Part shown: one piece after another, positions 1-7,445 of the stretch | Position numbering within the stretch: the stretch's first letter is position 1 | How the letters are laid out: every line of letters starts with the position of its first letter | Assembly (NCBI GenBank): GCA_002398875.1 | Contig: DHCC01000017.1 | Coordinates: forward strand, 1-12,334 | Reading direction: 5' to 3' | Source: Bacteroidales bacterium UBA4912 | GTDB lineage: Bacteria > Bacteroidota > Bacteroidia > Bacteroidales > Dysgonomonadaceae | DNA: 12,334 nucleotides | The notes under the pieces: generated by a model | Told to the model about the DNA's origin: nothing | Seen by the model: the letters and a program-made list of their open reading frames with translations, nothing else | Database searches by the model: none | Position numbers and translations under genes: made by a program

Positions 1-401
1 GTGGAGCTGGAGGGATTCGAACCCTCGTCCAAACGAGGAAGCAATCTGCTTTCTACATGCTTAGCTTCATTTTATTTGTCGGGAGTGAGCGCGACTGAAG
101 CCACCAAACTCAATCCTTATCTTCTTAATTTCGGTAAGGAGCCGAAGCCTCTCCTAGCCTATCTCCGATTTACCTGCACCACCATATCGGATCGCTTCGA
201 AGCCACAGCATCCGGGTGATGTCTTGTTCTGCCACCTAGTGGCTGAATTAAGCGTTAACCTACTATACTTCGGTTACGCAGCAAGAGCGTAATTGTTATT
301 ATTGCCAGTTATAGCTTTGCCGTTTGAGATTAAAGTGCAAACCGACAACGCACTGCATGCTTACAAACCTCTTCTACCCGCTGTCAAAACCGGTCAACCC
401 C
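1..401 (-). ncRNA. ssrA: transfer-messenger RNA (tmRNA), 3' CCA clipped by window edge
   Basis: This RNA rescues stalled ribosomes by trans-translation together with SmpB. Read on the minus strand, it begins GGGGTTGACC at 401. The first seven bases pair with CAGCTCC at 9-3 to make the alanine-tRNA-like acceptor stem, including one G-U and one U-G pair. A T-arm with loop TTCGAAT lies next to the 3' end (about 9-26). The discriminator A is at position 2 and the first C of CCA at position 1, so two bases fall outside the window. An internal tag frame with a stop codon lies at 306-274. The length of about 403 bases fits a one-piece tmRNA. A plus-strand open frame over 1-219 is only a shadow of this gene. 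Identification is firm; the exact 5' end is inferred from acceptor pairing. Confidence 0.95.
274..306 (-). other. tmRNA tag-peptide reading frame (GNNNNYALAA)
   Basis: Read on the minus strand from GGC at 306 to the TAA ending at 274, the frame gives G-N-N-N-N-Y-A-L-A-A-stop. With the alanine carried by tmRNA itself, the tag added to stalled proteins would be AGNNNNYALAA. The hydrophobic ALAA end is the general ClpXP degron, and NYALAA is typical of Bacteroidales tags as I recall them. The resume codon GGC is inferred from this match. Confidence 0.88.
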
Positions 402-442
402 ATTATATTAAAGAACTCTTTTTTCTTAGCCTTTATAAGACA

Positions 443-474
443 CAAAATTAGACAAATGGTTTAATTATTCCAAA
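443..474 (-). promoter_or_regulatory. Bacteroidetes-type promoter of ssrA
   Basis: On the minus strand a -33 box TTTG (474-471) is followed after 20 bases by TAATTTTG (450-443), an exact match to the Bacteroidetes -7 consensus TAnnTTTG. Transcription would start near 436-438, about 35 bases before the mature tmRNA 5' end at 401. This implies a precursor leader trimmed by RNase P. Confidence 0.75.
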
Positions 475-521
475 TATTTTTTATGTAACTAAATGGAGCT
501 TCATGTTTCTATATTTTTGAT

Positions 522-529
522 TACTTTTG
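522..529 (+). promoter_or_regulatory. probable -7 box for the DUF4199/glycosyltransferase unit
   Basis: TACTTTTG matches the Bacteroidetes -7 consensus TAnnTTTG and lies 18 bases before the ATG at 548. I see no clear TTTG at the expected -33 spacing (around 497-502), so this is a one-box call. It faces away from the ssrA promoter; the two -7 boxes are about 70 bases apart. Confidence 0.45.
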
Positions 530-547
530 TATGTTAAATAATAATCA

Positions 548-1072
548 ATGGGAGAAAATAAGAGTCATCTTTTTAATTATGCTACTTATGCAGCTGGTTT
601 TCTTGGTATATTTTGGGTATTTAAATACCTTCTGGTAATATTGGGAAAAGATTATACTGCATTAAATATTTTGGGAAATATACTAAGTGTCGGAACACCT
701 ATAATATTATTTTATTTCCTTGTACGTTACAACTCAGGACTACTTGAAAATAAGATGGGTTTTTGGCACGGAGTACAATTTTCTATTTTACTGTTCTTTT
801 TTGCTTCGATAATTGAAGCAGTGATTGTATTTATTCACGTGAAATGGATAGATCCGGTATTTATCTCTAATTTATACAGCAACTTGATAGAGATTGCTCA
901 GTCTTTGGAGATTAATCAGGCTTTAACAACTCAGTTGATGGAACAGCCGCTACCGAGTTCTTTCTCCTACGTCTTTAGTAATGTAATCTTGGCAGATGTT
1001 TTTCTAGGCTTAATACTGTCACTGTTTATCGTGCCGCTGGCAAGATATGTAAAACCCGGACAAGAAGTATAA
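548..1072 (+). CDS. DUF4199 family inner-membrane protein
   Basis: This 174-residue protein has four likely membrane helices, at about residues 13-32, 39-59, 74-98 and 142-164, with a polar loop at about 100-140 between the third and fourth. The composition and helix pattern match the DUF4199 family, a Bacteroidota membrane protein family with no established function. It ends with a basic, cytoplasm-like tail. The ATG at 548 follows an A/T-rich leader with a -7-like box at 522-529 and no Shine-Dalgarno site. The next gene, a glycosyltransferase, starts 17 bases downstream, so the two are probably co-transcribed. A role as membrane partner of that glycosyltransferase, for example in moving or presenting its lipid-linked substrate, is possible but is inference from position only. 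Confidence 0.85.
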   Translation: MGENKSHLFNYATYAAGFLGIFWVFKYLLVILGKDYTALNILGNILSVGTPIILFYFLVRYNSGLLENKMGFWHGVQFSILLFFFASIIEAVIVFIHVKWIDPVFISNLYSNLIEIAQSLEINQALTTQLMEQPLPSSFSYVFSNVILADVFLGLILSLFIVPLARYVKPGQEV

Positions 1073-1089
1073 TTTTTTGATTTAAAGTA

Positions 1090-2043
1090 ATGGATATATC
1101 TGTAGTAATACCATTGTATAATGAGGAAGAGTCACTCACTGAACTACATGACCGGATTAAAGAGGTGATGCAGGAAAATAAATTTTCTTATGAAATAATT
1201 TTTGTGGATGATGGGAGTACTGACGATTCATGGAATGTAATAACAAAGCTCAGGAGTTCTTCTGACCATGTGAAAGCAATAAAATTCAGGCGTAATTATG
1301 GTAAATCACCGGCATTACATTGCGCATTTCAGAAAACACAAGGCGATGTTATAATTACTATGGATGCCGATTTGCAGGACAGTCCTGATGAGATTCCTGA
1401 GCTCTACAGAATGATAAAAGAAGATGGATATGATCTGGTTTCGGGTTGGAAGAAAAAAAGATATGACAATAAACTCACCAAAAATCTACCTTCTAAACTT
1501 TTCAATGCAACTGCCCGAAAGGTTTCAGGAATAAAACTTCACGATTTCAATTGTGGTCTAAAAGCGTATCGCAAGCCTCTGGCAAAAAGTATAGAGATTT
1601 ATAACGACATGCATCGCTATATTCCTGTACTAGCTAAATACGCAGGATACACAAAAATTGGTGAGAAAGAGGTCCGCCATCAACCACGCAAGTATGGTAA
1701 AAGTAAATTTGGAACCAGTAGGTTCTTAAATGGATATCTGGATCTTATAACTCTTTGGTTCCTGAACAGATTTGGTAAAAAACCCATGCACTTCTTCGGA
1801 CTTTGGGGAAGTGTCATGTTTCTTATAGGTTTCGTTGCAATAATTGTTGTAGGGTCCACCAAGTTATACGACATGCATCATGGCAACCCTTTTCGTCTGG
1901 TTACAGAATCACCATATTTTTATATTTCTCTAACAATGATGATTTTGGGAACACTACTCTTTCTTGCCGGGTTTCTCGGTGAACTAATATCAAGAAACTC
2001 CCCGGAAAGAAATCATTATTGGATCGAACAGGAGTTTGACTAG
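1090..2043 (+). CDS. family 2 glycosyltransferase, membrane anchored (DPM1/GtrB/ArnC type)
   Basis: This 317-residue protein has an N-terminal GT-A domain followed by two membrane helices (about 233-256 and 276-299), the layout of enzymes that move a sugar from a nucleotide donor to polyprenyl phosphate. Visible motifs are VVIPLYNEE near the start (nucleotide binding), VDDGSTDDS at 39-47, the metal-binding DADLQD at 92-97, DFNCGLKAYR at 152-161, and a basic RKYGKSKF stretch at 200-207 before the membrane part. By family, the product would be a lipid-linked sugar at the cytoplasmic face of the inner membrane, used for envelope glycans or lipid modification. The sugar cannot be read from sequence. 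The gene follows the DUF4199 gene by 17 bases, and its last codons overlap the promoter of the downstream operon. Confidence 0.9.
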   Translation: MDISVVIPLYNEEESLTELHDRIKEVMQENKFSYEIIFVDDGSTDDSWNVITKLRSSSDHVKAIKFRRNYGKSPALHCAFQKTQGDVIITMDADLQDSPDEIPELYRMIKEDGYDLVSGWKKKRYDNKLTKNLPSKLFNATARKVSGIKLHDFNCGLKAYRKPLAKSIEIYNDMHRYIPVLAKYAGYTKIGEKEVRHQPRKYGKSKFGTSRFLNGYLDLITLWFLNRFGKKPMHFFGLWGSVMFLIGFVAIIVVGSTKLYDMHHGNPFRLVTESPYFYISLTMMILGTLLFLAGFLGELISRNSPERNHYWIEQEFD

Positions 2044-2065
2044 TCAGTTTACTTTTTTAATTTTG
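2035..2065 (+). promoter_or_regulatory. Bacteroidetes-type promoter for the apbE-to-pdxB gene run
   Basis: TTTG at 2035-2038, inside the last codons of the glycosyltransferase gene, is followed after 19 bases by TAATTTTG at 2058-2065, an exact match to TAnnTTTG. Transcription would start near 2070-2072, leaving a leader of roughly 90 bases before the apbE ATG at 2160. Both boxes and the spacing fit the Bacteroidetes consensus. Confidence 0.72.
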
Positions 2066-2159
2066 TTGATATGAAACGAGCATATAAATCATCAAAATGC
2101 CAGAAGATGATTAAAGCGAGTTCCATACGATACATTTGAAAATAAATAGTTTTAATAGT

Positions 2160-3197
2160 ATGAAATATTCTAAAAGCAGTCTTTATTTGTTACTGTTTCT
2201 TTTCTCTATTTCTTTCTTTACATCTTGTAGATCAGATAGTAATAAAAATGAAAAACAAGTGTACTATCATGACCAAGGAGAAATATTTACCACAGGATAC
2301 AGCATTAAGTATCAACATACCAAATCTTTAAAGAATGAGATTGAAGCAGAGCTTGATAAATTTGATCATTCACTAAATCCGTTCAAAGAAAATTCTATAA
2401 TCACCAAAGTCAATAATAATGAACTGGTTGAGCTGGATTCATTTTTTATGAATGTTTTCAAAAAATCAATGGAGATATCCGCAAAAACAGGGGGTTATTT
2501 TGACATTACTACTTCTCCTCTTATTAATGCTTGGGGTTTCGGATTCCAAAACATGGATAATGTAACTCCTGAAATAATTGACAGTCTGCACGAATTTGTT
2601 GGCTATGAGAAGATAACAATTGATAACGGTGAAATAGTAAAAACTGACCCACGTGTGCAAATAAACACATCAGCAATAGCAAAAGGATACTCCTGCGATG
2701 TGATAGCAGATCTTTTGGAACAGCACGAAATTGAAAATTATATGATCGAAATTGGCGGAGAAATAACTGCCAGAGGAGTAAATGAAAAAGGTGTCTGCTG
2801 GATAATAGGTGTAGATAAACCCAATGAAGATATGCTGATTGTTCAACATGACCTTCAGACTGTACTTTCACTTTGCAATAAGTCGCTTGCTACTTCAGGA
2901 AACTACCGCAACTTTTATGTTAAAGACGGAAAAAAATATGCCCACACTATTGATCCACACACAGGCTACCCATCTAACACAGACATTTTAAGTGCAACTG
3001 TAATTGCTGATGACTGTATGACTGCCGATGCTTATGCAACAGCTTTTGTGTCAATGGGAATGGAAAAATCTATAGAAATTGCAAAAGAAATTCCAGGACT
3101 GCATTATTATTTTATTTACGAAAATGATTCTGACAGTTCCTTTGCAGTCAAATATTCAGAAGGTTTTGAGCAATTTATAGCAGAAAAAGCAAAATAA
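2160..3197 (+). CDS. apbE: FAD:protein FMN transferase (ApbE), lipoprotein
   Basis: ApbE transfers FMN from FAD to a threonine or serine of target redox subunits, typically NqrB/NqrC or RnfD/RnfG, outside the inner membrane. The 345-residue protein from ATG 2160 starts with a lipoprotein signal ending in FFTSC, with the lipidated cysteine at residue 23. Family motifs appear in order: GGYFDITTSP (111-120), AIAKGY (172-177), EIGGE (197-201), ATSGNYRNF (244-252), HTIDPHTGYP (262-271) and the Mg-binding DDCMTADAYATA region (284-295). The open frame extends upstream to a TTG at 2136, but the ATG at 2160 gives a normal signal peptide and is preferred. No Nqr or Rnf genes lie in the window, so the targets are encoded elsewhere. 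The gene is first in a tightly spaced run, with ogt 31 bases downstream. Confidence 0.93.
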   Translation: MKYSKSSLYLLLFLFSISFFTSCRSDSNKNEKQVYYHDQGEIFTTGYSIKYQHTKSLKNEIEAELDKFDHSLNPFKENSIITKVNNNELVELDSFFMNVFKKSMEISAKTGGYFDITTSPLINAWGFGFQNMDNVTPEIIDSLHEFVGYEKITIDNGEIVKTDPRVQINTSAIAKGYSCDVIADLLEQHEIENYMIEIGGEITARGVNEKGVCWIIGVDKPNEDMLIVQHDLQTVLSLCNKSLATSGNYRNFYVKDGKKYAHTIDPHTGYPSNTDILSATVIADDCMTADAYATAFVSMGMEKSIEIAKEIPGLHYYFIYENDSDSSFAVKYSEGFEQFIAEKAK

Positions 3198-3228
3198 CCA
3201 TTTTACATAACTTATTATTTTTATTATT

Positions 3229-3792
3229 ATGTCAGCAATAAACACTAATCAGAATATGATAAACAGTTCTAAGATAATCCCCATGTCCCCTTTAGAAGAG
3301 AACAATCTGATTATCAATTATTATATTTACAAATATATATACGGGCAATTTGTTATTTGTGCCACAGATAAAGGAATTTGTTATATCGGAATTGGAGATG
3401 AAAAAGAGATGCTTGAAGAGTTGAAAAAAAGATACAAATATAGCATACCGGTTAAAAAGGCAATCAAACATCATGAAACAGCTATTTTTCAAATAAATGA
3501 TCCATCAATTGTCAATAATATTACTTTTCATATCAAAGGCACAGAATTTCAATTAAAGGTGTGGAACGAACTGTTAAACATATCTCCAGGTCAGACTTGC
3601 AGCTATAAACATATTGCAGAAAAAATAGGCAAACCAAAAGCAGTACGTGCAGTTGCAAATGCAATCGGACAAAATCCTGTTGCTTTTCTGATACCCTGCC
3701 ACCGTGTAATTCGGTCAGACGGCACTTTAGGTGGATATAACTGGGGATTGGATGTCAAAAAACAAAGACTTGAGCACGAATCACTCATTTAA
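3229..3792 (+). CDS. ogt: methylated-DNA--[protein]-cysteine S-methyltransferase
   Basis: This suicide repair enzyme removes the methyl group from O6-methylguanine (and O4-methylthymine) onto its own cysteine. The 187-residue protein has a weakly conserved N-terminal domain (about 30-95) and a clear C-terminal DNA-binding/catalytic domain. The acceptor motif PCHRV is at 156-160 with Cys157. The helix-turn-helix part runs about 125-150 and includes the likely arginine finger in AVRAV (Arg140). GTLGGYNWGL follows at 165-174. The first 20-25 residues are polar and not conserved, so the true start could be Met10 or Met19 instead. There is no AdaA-like zinc domain, so this is a stand-alone Ogt type rather than the Ada regulator. 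It sits between apbE and a porin gene with short gaps, and no link to either function is evident. Confidence 0.93.
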   Translation: MSAINTNQNMINSSKIIPMSPLEENNLIINYYIYKYIYGQFVICATDKGICYIGIGDEKEMLEELKKRYKYSIPVKKAIKHHETAIFQINDPSIVNNITFHIKGTEFQLKVWNELLNISPGQTCSYKHIAEKIGKPKAVRAVANAIGQNPVAFLIPCHRVIRSDGTLGGYNWGLDVKKQRLEHESLI

Positions 3793-3834
3793 TGCTTAAC
3801 AAACACTATCTCATTTAATTGTATTACAAACTTT

Positions 3835-4842
3835 ATGAGAACAAAATTATTATTATTAACTGTTTTAGGAATTCTATTTACTGCTACTATTTCTGCACAA
3901 GACACAGACTTAGTTGCATATCCTAACTTCAAAATAGATGGAACATTAAAGAACAAATACGAATACGCTATTGACTCAGACGTGTCACGATTTACTATAA
4001 GAAACTCGCGTATTGGCATCAAGGGTAATATTAATGATTTTTCGTCATACAGGGCTCAAGTGGAGCTTAGTGATGAAGGAAAATTTAAAGTACTTGATTT
4101 AAGCGGTAGTTTTACTCCTCTTGAGGGGCTATCTTTTACAATGGGACAGACAAGTATACCACTGTTTAATAATTACATTGTAAGTCCTTCCGAAATGATG
4201 TTTGCTAATCGTGCATTTCTTGGAAAATATTATATAAGTACTCGCGATTTGGGAGTAAATGTAAAGTATAAGTTCAATATGGGATTGGTTCCGGTTAATC
4301 TGGAGTTTGGTTTATACAATGGAAATGCTATAAATGATCCTGTATGGAAAAAGAATATGTCAACTGGTGGCCGTGTTATATTAGGAAGTATGGATGGTTT
4401 GAGATTCTCTGCGAAGTTGTATGATTATCCCAATAACGACTCCACACATTTTTTGATTTATGGAGCTGATCTCAGATATGAAATAAACAATTTTAAAGTA
4501 GAGACCGAAATAATGAAAAGAGACAGCAAGACTGAATTATATAATGATATGCTGTCTTATTATATTCAAAGTGCTTATCGTGTACCTATAAAAAGTAAAT
4601 TCTTCGATTATTTTTTGCCTGCAGTAAGATGGGATGCTATTGACGAACGACTTGATGAAAAAGGATTTGATACAAACAGACTAACAGTAGGTTTAGGTCT
4701 GGGATTTGATGAAGAAAAGTTTTCATCAATAATCAGGTTAGATTATGAGAGGTACTTTATTAATAATACCATGTCGATATTCGACAAAAATGATCAGATG
4801 GATTCTGATAAAATTACTGTAGAGCTATTATTTACATTTTAA
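3835..4842 (+). CDS. outer-membrane porin, phosphate-selective porin O/P-like
   Basis: This 335-residue protein has a signal peptide of about 21 residues ending in ISA before the sequence QDTD. The mature part is made of alternating beta-strand-like stretches and ends in phenylalanine (LLFTF), the usual C-terminal signal for assembly by the BAM complex. The central region (about 31-170), with FKIDGTLKNKYEY, RNSRIGIKGNI and GQTSIPLF, resembles the porin O/P family. Phosphate selectivity should not be assumed, because many Bacteroidota members have unknown substrates. The gap of 42 bases after ogt contains no recognisable promoter. The next gene, a DUF1080/PHP lipoprotein, begins only 15 bases after the stop, which suggests that the porin admits the substrate of that enzyme. 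Family call by pattern; substrate unknown. Confidence 0.8.
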   Translation: MRTKLLLLTVLGILFTATISAQDTDLVAYPNFKIDGTLKNKYEYAIDSDVSRFTIRNSRIGIKGNINDFSSYRAQVELSDEGKFKVLDLSGSFTPLEGLSFTMGQTSIPLFNNYIVSPSEMMFANRAFLGKYYISTRDLGVNVKYKFNMGLVPVNLEFGLYNGNAINDPVWKKNMSTGGRVILGSMDGLRFSAKLYDYPNNDSTHFLIYGADLRYEINNFKVETEIMKRDSKTELYNDMLSYYIQSAYRVPIKSKFFDYFLPAVRWDAIDERLDEKGFDTNRLTVGLGLGFDEEKFSSIIRLDYERYFINNTMSIFDKNDQMDSDKITVELLFTF

Positions 4843-4857
4843 TTTTATATTTATAGT

Positions 4858-6231
4858 ATGAAAAAGACAGTTTATATTTTATGCATCATTAATTTGATAA
4901 TGATCTCTTGTACAGGAGATAATTCACCAAAATCCCTGTTTAACGGAGGAAATAGTGAACAGTGGGAAACAACAGGTGATGTAGTTGTACAAAACAATGT
5001 AATAACACTTAATGAAGGATCATCACTAGTTCTTAAAAAAGGTGATTACAAGAATTTTGAGCTTAATGTAAAAGCACGCACTAATGGTAATGGAAAAGGT
5101 TACATCGCTTTCCATACAGATAATGCTGAAGATGGTTACAGAGTTACTCTTAATAATGATCTGGAAAGTTCGCAGTGGTGGACTAAAACAGGAAGCTTGC
5201 TATCTGTCAGAAACCTTACCAAATCAACTGTAAAGACTGACGAATGGTTCGATATGGATATCCGCGTGGAAGGAAAGGTCATAAACGTTTTAGTTAACGG
5301 AAATCCTGTAGTTGAGTATATCGAACCTGCTTCAACCTACCGAACTGAAGAACATGCATCTAAACTGCTTTCAAGCGGTAAATTTGCTATAAAAAGCACC
5401 GAAGGCACAATTGAAATAGAATCGATTAACGTTACTCCATTAAACTCTACTGTCGATGTAGCTCTACAACAAACACTGGCTATTGATGAGACCACAGATC
5501 ATATTATAAAACTACATCAGGATAACTTCCCGGTGCTGGATTACCATGTACATCTTAAAGGACTGACTGCTGAAGAAGCCGGTATACAAGCACGCTATTA
5601 TGGCATAAATTATGCACTTGCGCCCAATTGTGGTATAGGTTTTCCAATTACAAATGATGATGAAGTTATCGAATATCTCGAAGAGATGGAAGGGCAGCCA
5701 TTTATTCAGGCCATGCAAGGTGAAGGACGTGAATGGCCACAAACATTCTCTGCCGAAGTGAGAAGTATGTTTGATTATGTTTTCACTGATGCTATGACAT
5801 TTACCGATACAAAAGGTCGTCGTACGCGTCTTTGGATGCCGGAAGAAGTGTTTATCGAAAATGAACAGCAGTACATGGATCTTATAGTTCAAAAGATTGT
5901 AGATGTTATGCAGGAGCCAATGGATGTTTACGTGAATCCTAATTTTCTGCCTGAAGTGATGAGCGATCGCTATGATGAATTCTGGACAGAAGAGCGTATG
6001 GATAAAGTAATAAAAGCAATGGTCGAAACAAAAAAGGTTCTTGAAATCAATAACAGATATGAAATACCCAACAAAGCTTTCATATTGAAGGCTAAGGATG
6101 CCGGACTGAAATTCACTTTCGGAACAAACAATGCTGACGGTGATTTTGGGAAACTGGAGTATTGTATCCGCATGAAAGAAGAATGTGGACTGACTGCAGA
6201 AGATATGTATAAACCAAATATGAAAATATGA
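4858..6231 (+). CDS. two-domain lipoprotein: DUF1080 (3-keto-disaccharide hydrolase-like) plus PHP-like metal hydrolase
   Basis: This 457-residue protein has a lipoprotein signal ending in MISC (Cys18), so it acts outside the inner membrane. Residues about 25-195 form a beta-sandwich of the DUF1080/3-keto-disaccharide hydrolase type, with LFNGGNSEQWE, GKGYIAFHTDN, GYRVTLNND and an INVTPL end. Residues about 213-457 look like a PHP or amidohydrolase-type metal domain: DYHVHLKG at 228-235 supplies the H-x-H pair, QGEGREW is at 287-293, EINNRY at 396-401, and FGTNNAD at 421-427 sits where a late metal-site motif is expected. The last motif lacks the usual histidine, so the metal set is not fully confirmed. 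By family the first domain acts on or binds sugars. The joint reaction is unknown. It follows the porin by 15 bases and overlaps the next gene by four (ATGA). Confidence 0.8.
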   Translation: MKKTVYILCIINLIMISCTGDNSPKSLFNGGNSEQWETTGDVVVQNNVITLNEGSSLVLKKGDYKNFELNVKARTNGNGKGYIAFHTDNAEDGYRVTLNNDLESSQWWTKTGSLLSVRNLTKSTVKTDEWFDMDIRVEGKVINVLVNGNPVVEYIEPASTYRTEEHASKLLSSGKFAIKSTEGTIEIESINVTPLNSTVDVALQQTLAIDETTDHIIKLHQDNFPVLDYHVHLKGLTAEEAGIQARYYGINYALAPNCGIGFPITNDDEVIEYLEEMEGQPFIQAMQGEGREWPQTFSAEVRSMFDYVFTDAMTFTDTKGRRTRLWMPEEVFIENEQQYMDLIVQKIVDVMQEPMDVYVNPNFLPEVMSDRYDEFWTEERMDKVIKAMVETKKVLEINNRYEIPNKAFILKAKDAGLKFTFGTNNADGDFGKLEYCIRMKEECGLTAEDMYKPNMKI

Positions 6232-6620
6232 ATAAAAGAGTAACTCCCTCCTTTATTTCCGATCTTGAAGAAAACGAAATATTTGTCTTTGGAAGTAATC
6301 TGGAAGGAAGTCACGGTGGTGGTGCAGCACTTATTGCTTTTGAAAAATTTGGTGCAATATGGGGTCAGGGAGTAGGATTACAGGGCAGTTCGTATGGAAT
6401 ACCCACCATGCATGGCGGAGTTGACGAAATTCATCCTTATGTGGATGAGTTCATAGGATTTGCAAAAAACAATCCTGAGCTTACTTTTTTAGTAACCCGG
6501 GTAGGTTGCGGCATTGCAGGATTTCACGACTCAGAGATTGCTCCATTATTCTCTGAAGCAAAAAATGTCACAAACATTTATCTGCCTGAGAGCTTTTGGG
6601 AAGTCATAAATAAGAAATGA
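6228..6620 (+). CDS. small macro-like protein (resembles the A1S_2505 phage non-structural protein family)
   Basis: This 130-residue soluble protein has no signal peptide. It contains FVFGSNLEGSHGGGAA (19-34), GLQGSSYGIPT (50-60) and VTRVGCGIAGF (89-99). The pattern of an Asn followed by a glycine-rich turn, then a GxGIAGF loop, recalls ADP-ribose-binding macro domains. It also matches my memory of a family that NCBI names after A1S_2505, found in phages and many bacteria. No enzyme activity is established to my knowledge. The ATG overlaps the stop of the DUF1080/PHP gene, and nfnA starts 19 bases downstream, so it is translated as part of the operon. Despite the family name there are no other phage genes nearby. 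The family recognition is moderate and the ligand is inference. Confidence 0.72.
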   Translation: MNKRVTPSFISDLEENEIFVFGSNLEGSHGGGAALIAFEKFGAIWGQGVGLQGSSYGIPTMHGGVDEIHPYVDEFIGFAKNNPELTFLVTRVGCGIAGFHDSEIAPLFSEAKNVTNIYLPESFWEVINKK

Positions 6621-6639
6621 TAATAACTATTTTAGAATA

Positions 6640-7422
6640 ATGAATAAAATTGTAGCTAAAGAATACCTTTCAGAAAGAGTAGTGCGTTTTGAGGTAGAGG
6701 CACCGCTGATAGCAAGAAGCAGGAAGGCTGGACATTTTGTGATAGTCAGAGTTGGTAAAAAAGGAGAAAGAGTCCCCTACACTATCGCTTCTGCCGACAC
6801 AAAAAAAGGAATAATCACATTGGTAGTTCAACGTGTTGGCAAATCTTCCGAAAAGCTTTGCAGCCTCGAGGCAGGAGAATATATAACTGATATGGTAGGA
6901 CCTTTAGGTAAAGCCACACACATTGATAATTTTGGTACTGTAGTATGTGCCGGTGGCGGTGTTGGTGTTGCTCCCATGCTTCCAATTATTGAAGCAATGA
7001 AGAATGCGGGAAACAGAGTTATATCCGTTCTTGCAGCCCGCACCAAAGATCTCATTATTCTGGAAGAACAGGTTCGTGAGAATTCTGATGAAGTAATCAT
7101 AATGACTGACGATGGAACTTATGGTGAGAAAGGTTTGGTTACCGACGGAGTAGAGAAAGTCATTCAACGAGAGAAAGTTGATCTATGTGTAACAATTGGT
7201 CCTGCTATCATGATGAAGTTTGTTGCAAAACTCACAGAAAAATATGATGTCCCTACTGTTGCCTCTCTAAATACAATAATGGTTGACGGAACCGGTATGT
7301 GCGGTGCCTGCAGGGTTACTGTTGATGGCAAAACAAAGTTTGTCTGCATCGACGGACCCGAGTTTGATGCACACAAGGTTGACTTCGACGAGATGCTCAT
7401 GAGGCTCAAAGCCTATAATTAA
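6640..7422 (+). CDS. nfnA: NfnA-type FAD/NAD-binding [2Fe-2S] subunit (sulfide/dihydroorotate dehydrogenase-like)
   Basis: This is the small subunit of the NADH-dependent reduced ferredoxin:NADP+ oxidoreductase, an electron-bifurcating transhydrogenase. The 260-residue protein has a PyrK-like ferredoxin reductase fold. The FAD-binding RVPYTIA is at 44-50, the NAD-domain loop GGGVGVAP at 105-112, and a C-terminal [2Fe-2S] site at about 216-236. That site provides Asp216, Cys221, Cys224 and Cys236, matching the one-Asp, three-Cys ligand set known for NfnA and differing from the four-Cys set of PyrK. The next gene is the matching large subunit, 23 bases downstream, and there is no pyrD nearby, which favours NfnA over PyrK. 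In databases the same protein is often labelled sulfide dehydrogenase subunit (SudB). No promoter is visible in the short gap before it. Confidence 0.87.
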   Translation: MNKIVAKEYLSERVVRFEVEAPLIARSRKAGHFVIVRVGKKGERVPYTIASADTKKGIITLVVQRVGKSSEKLCSLEAGEYITDMVGPLGKATHIDNFGTVVCAGGGVGVAPMLPIIEAMKNAGNRVISVLAARTKDLIILEEQVRENSDEVIIMTDDGTYGEKGLVTDGVEKVIQREKVDLCVTIGPAIMMKFVAKLTEKYDVPTVASLNTIMVDGTGMCGACRVTVDGKTKFVCIDGPEFDAHKVDFDEMLMRLKAYN

Positions 7423-7445
7423 TACAATAATCATTAGATAAATAT

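Noticed and set aside
1..219. Plus-strand 72-codon open frame
   Set aside because: It is antisense to the tmRNA; the fold elements and tag frame explain the sequence.
2136..2159. TTG start extending apbE by eight codons
   Set aside because: The ATG at 2160 gives a standard lipoprotein signal peptide with a normal short basic start, so the upstream TTG is unnecessary.
6228..6620. Prophage remnant suggested by the A1S_2505 phage-type family name
   Set aside because: No integrase, capsid, lysis genes or att-like repeats occur nearby, and the gene is embedded in a metabolic operon with matching base composition.
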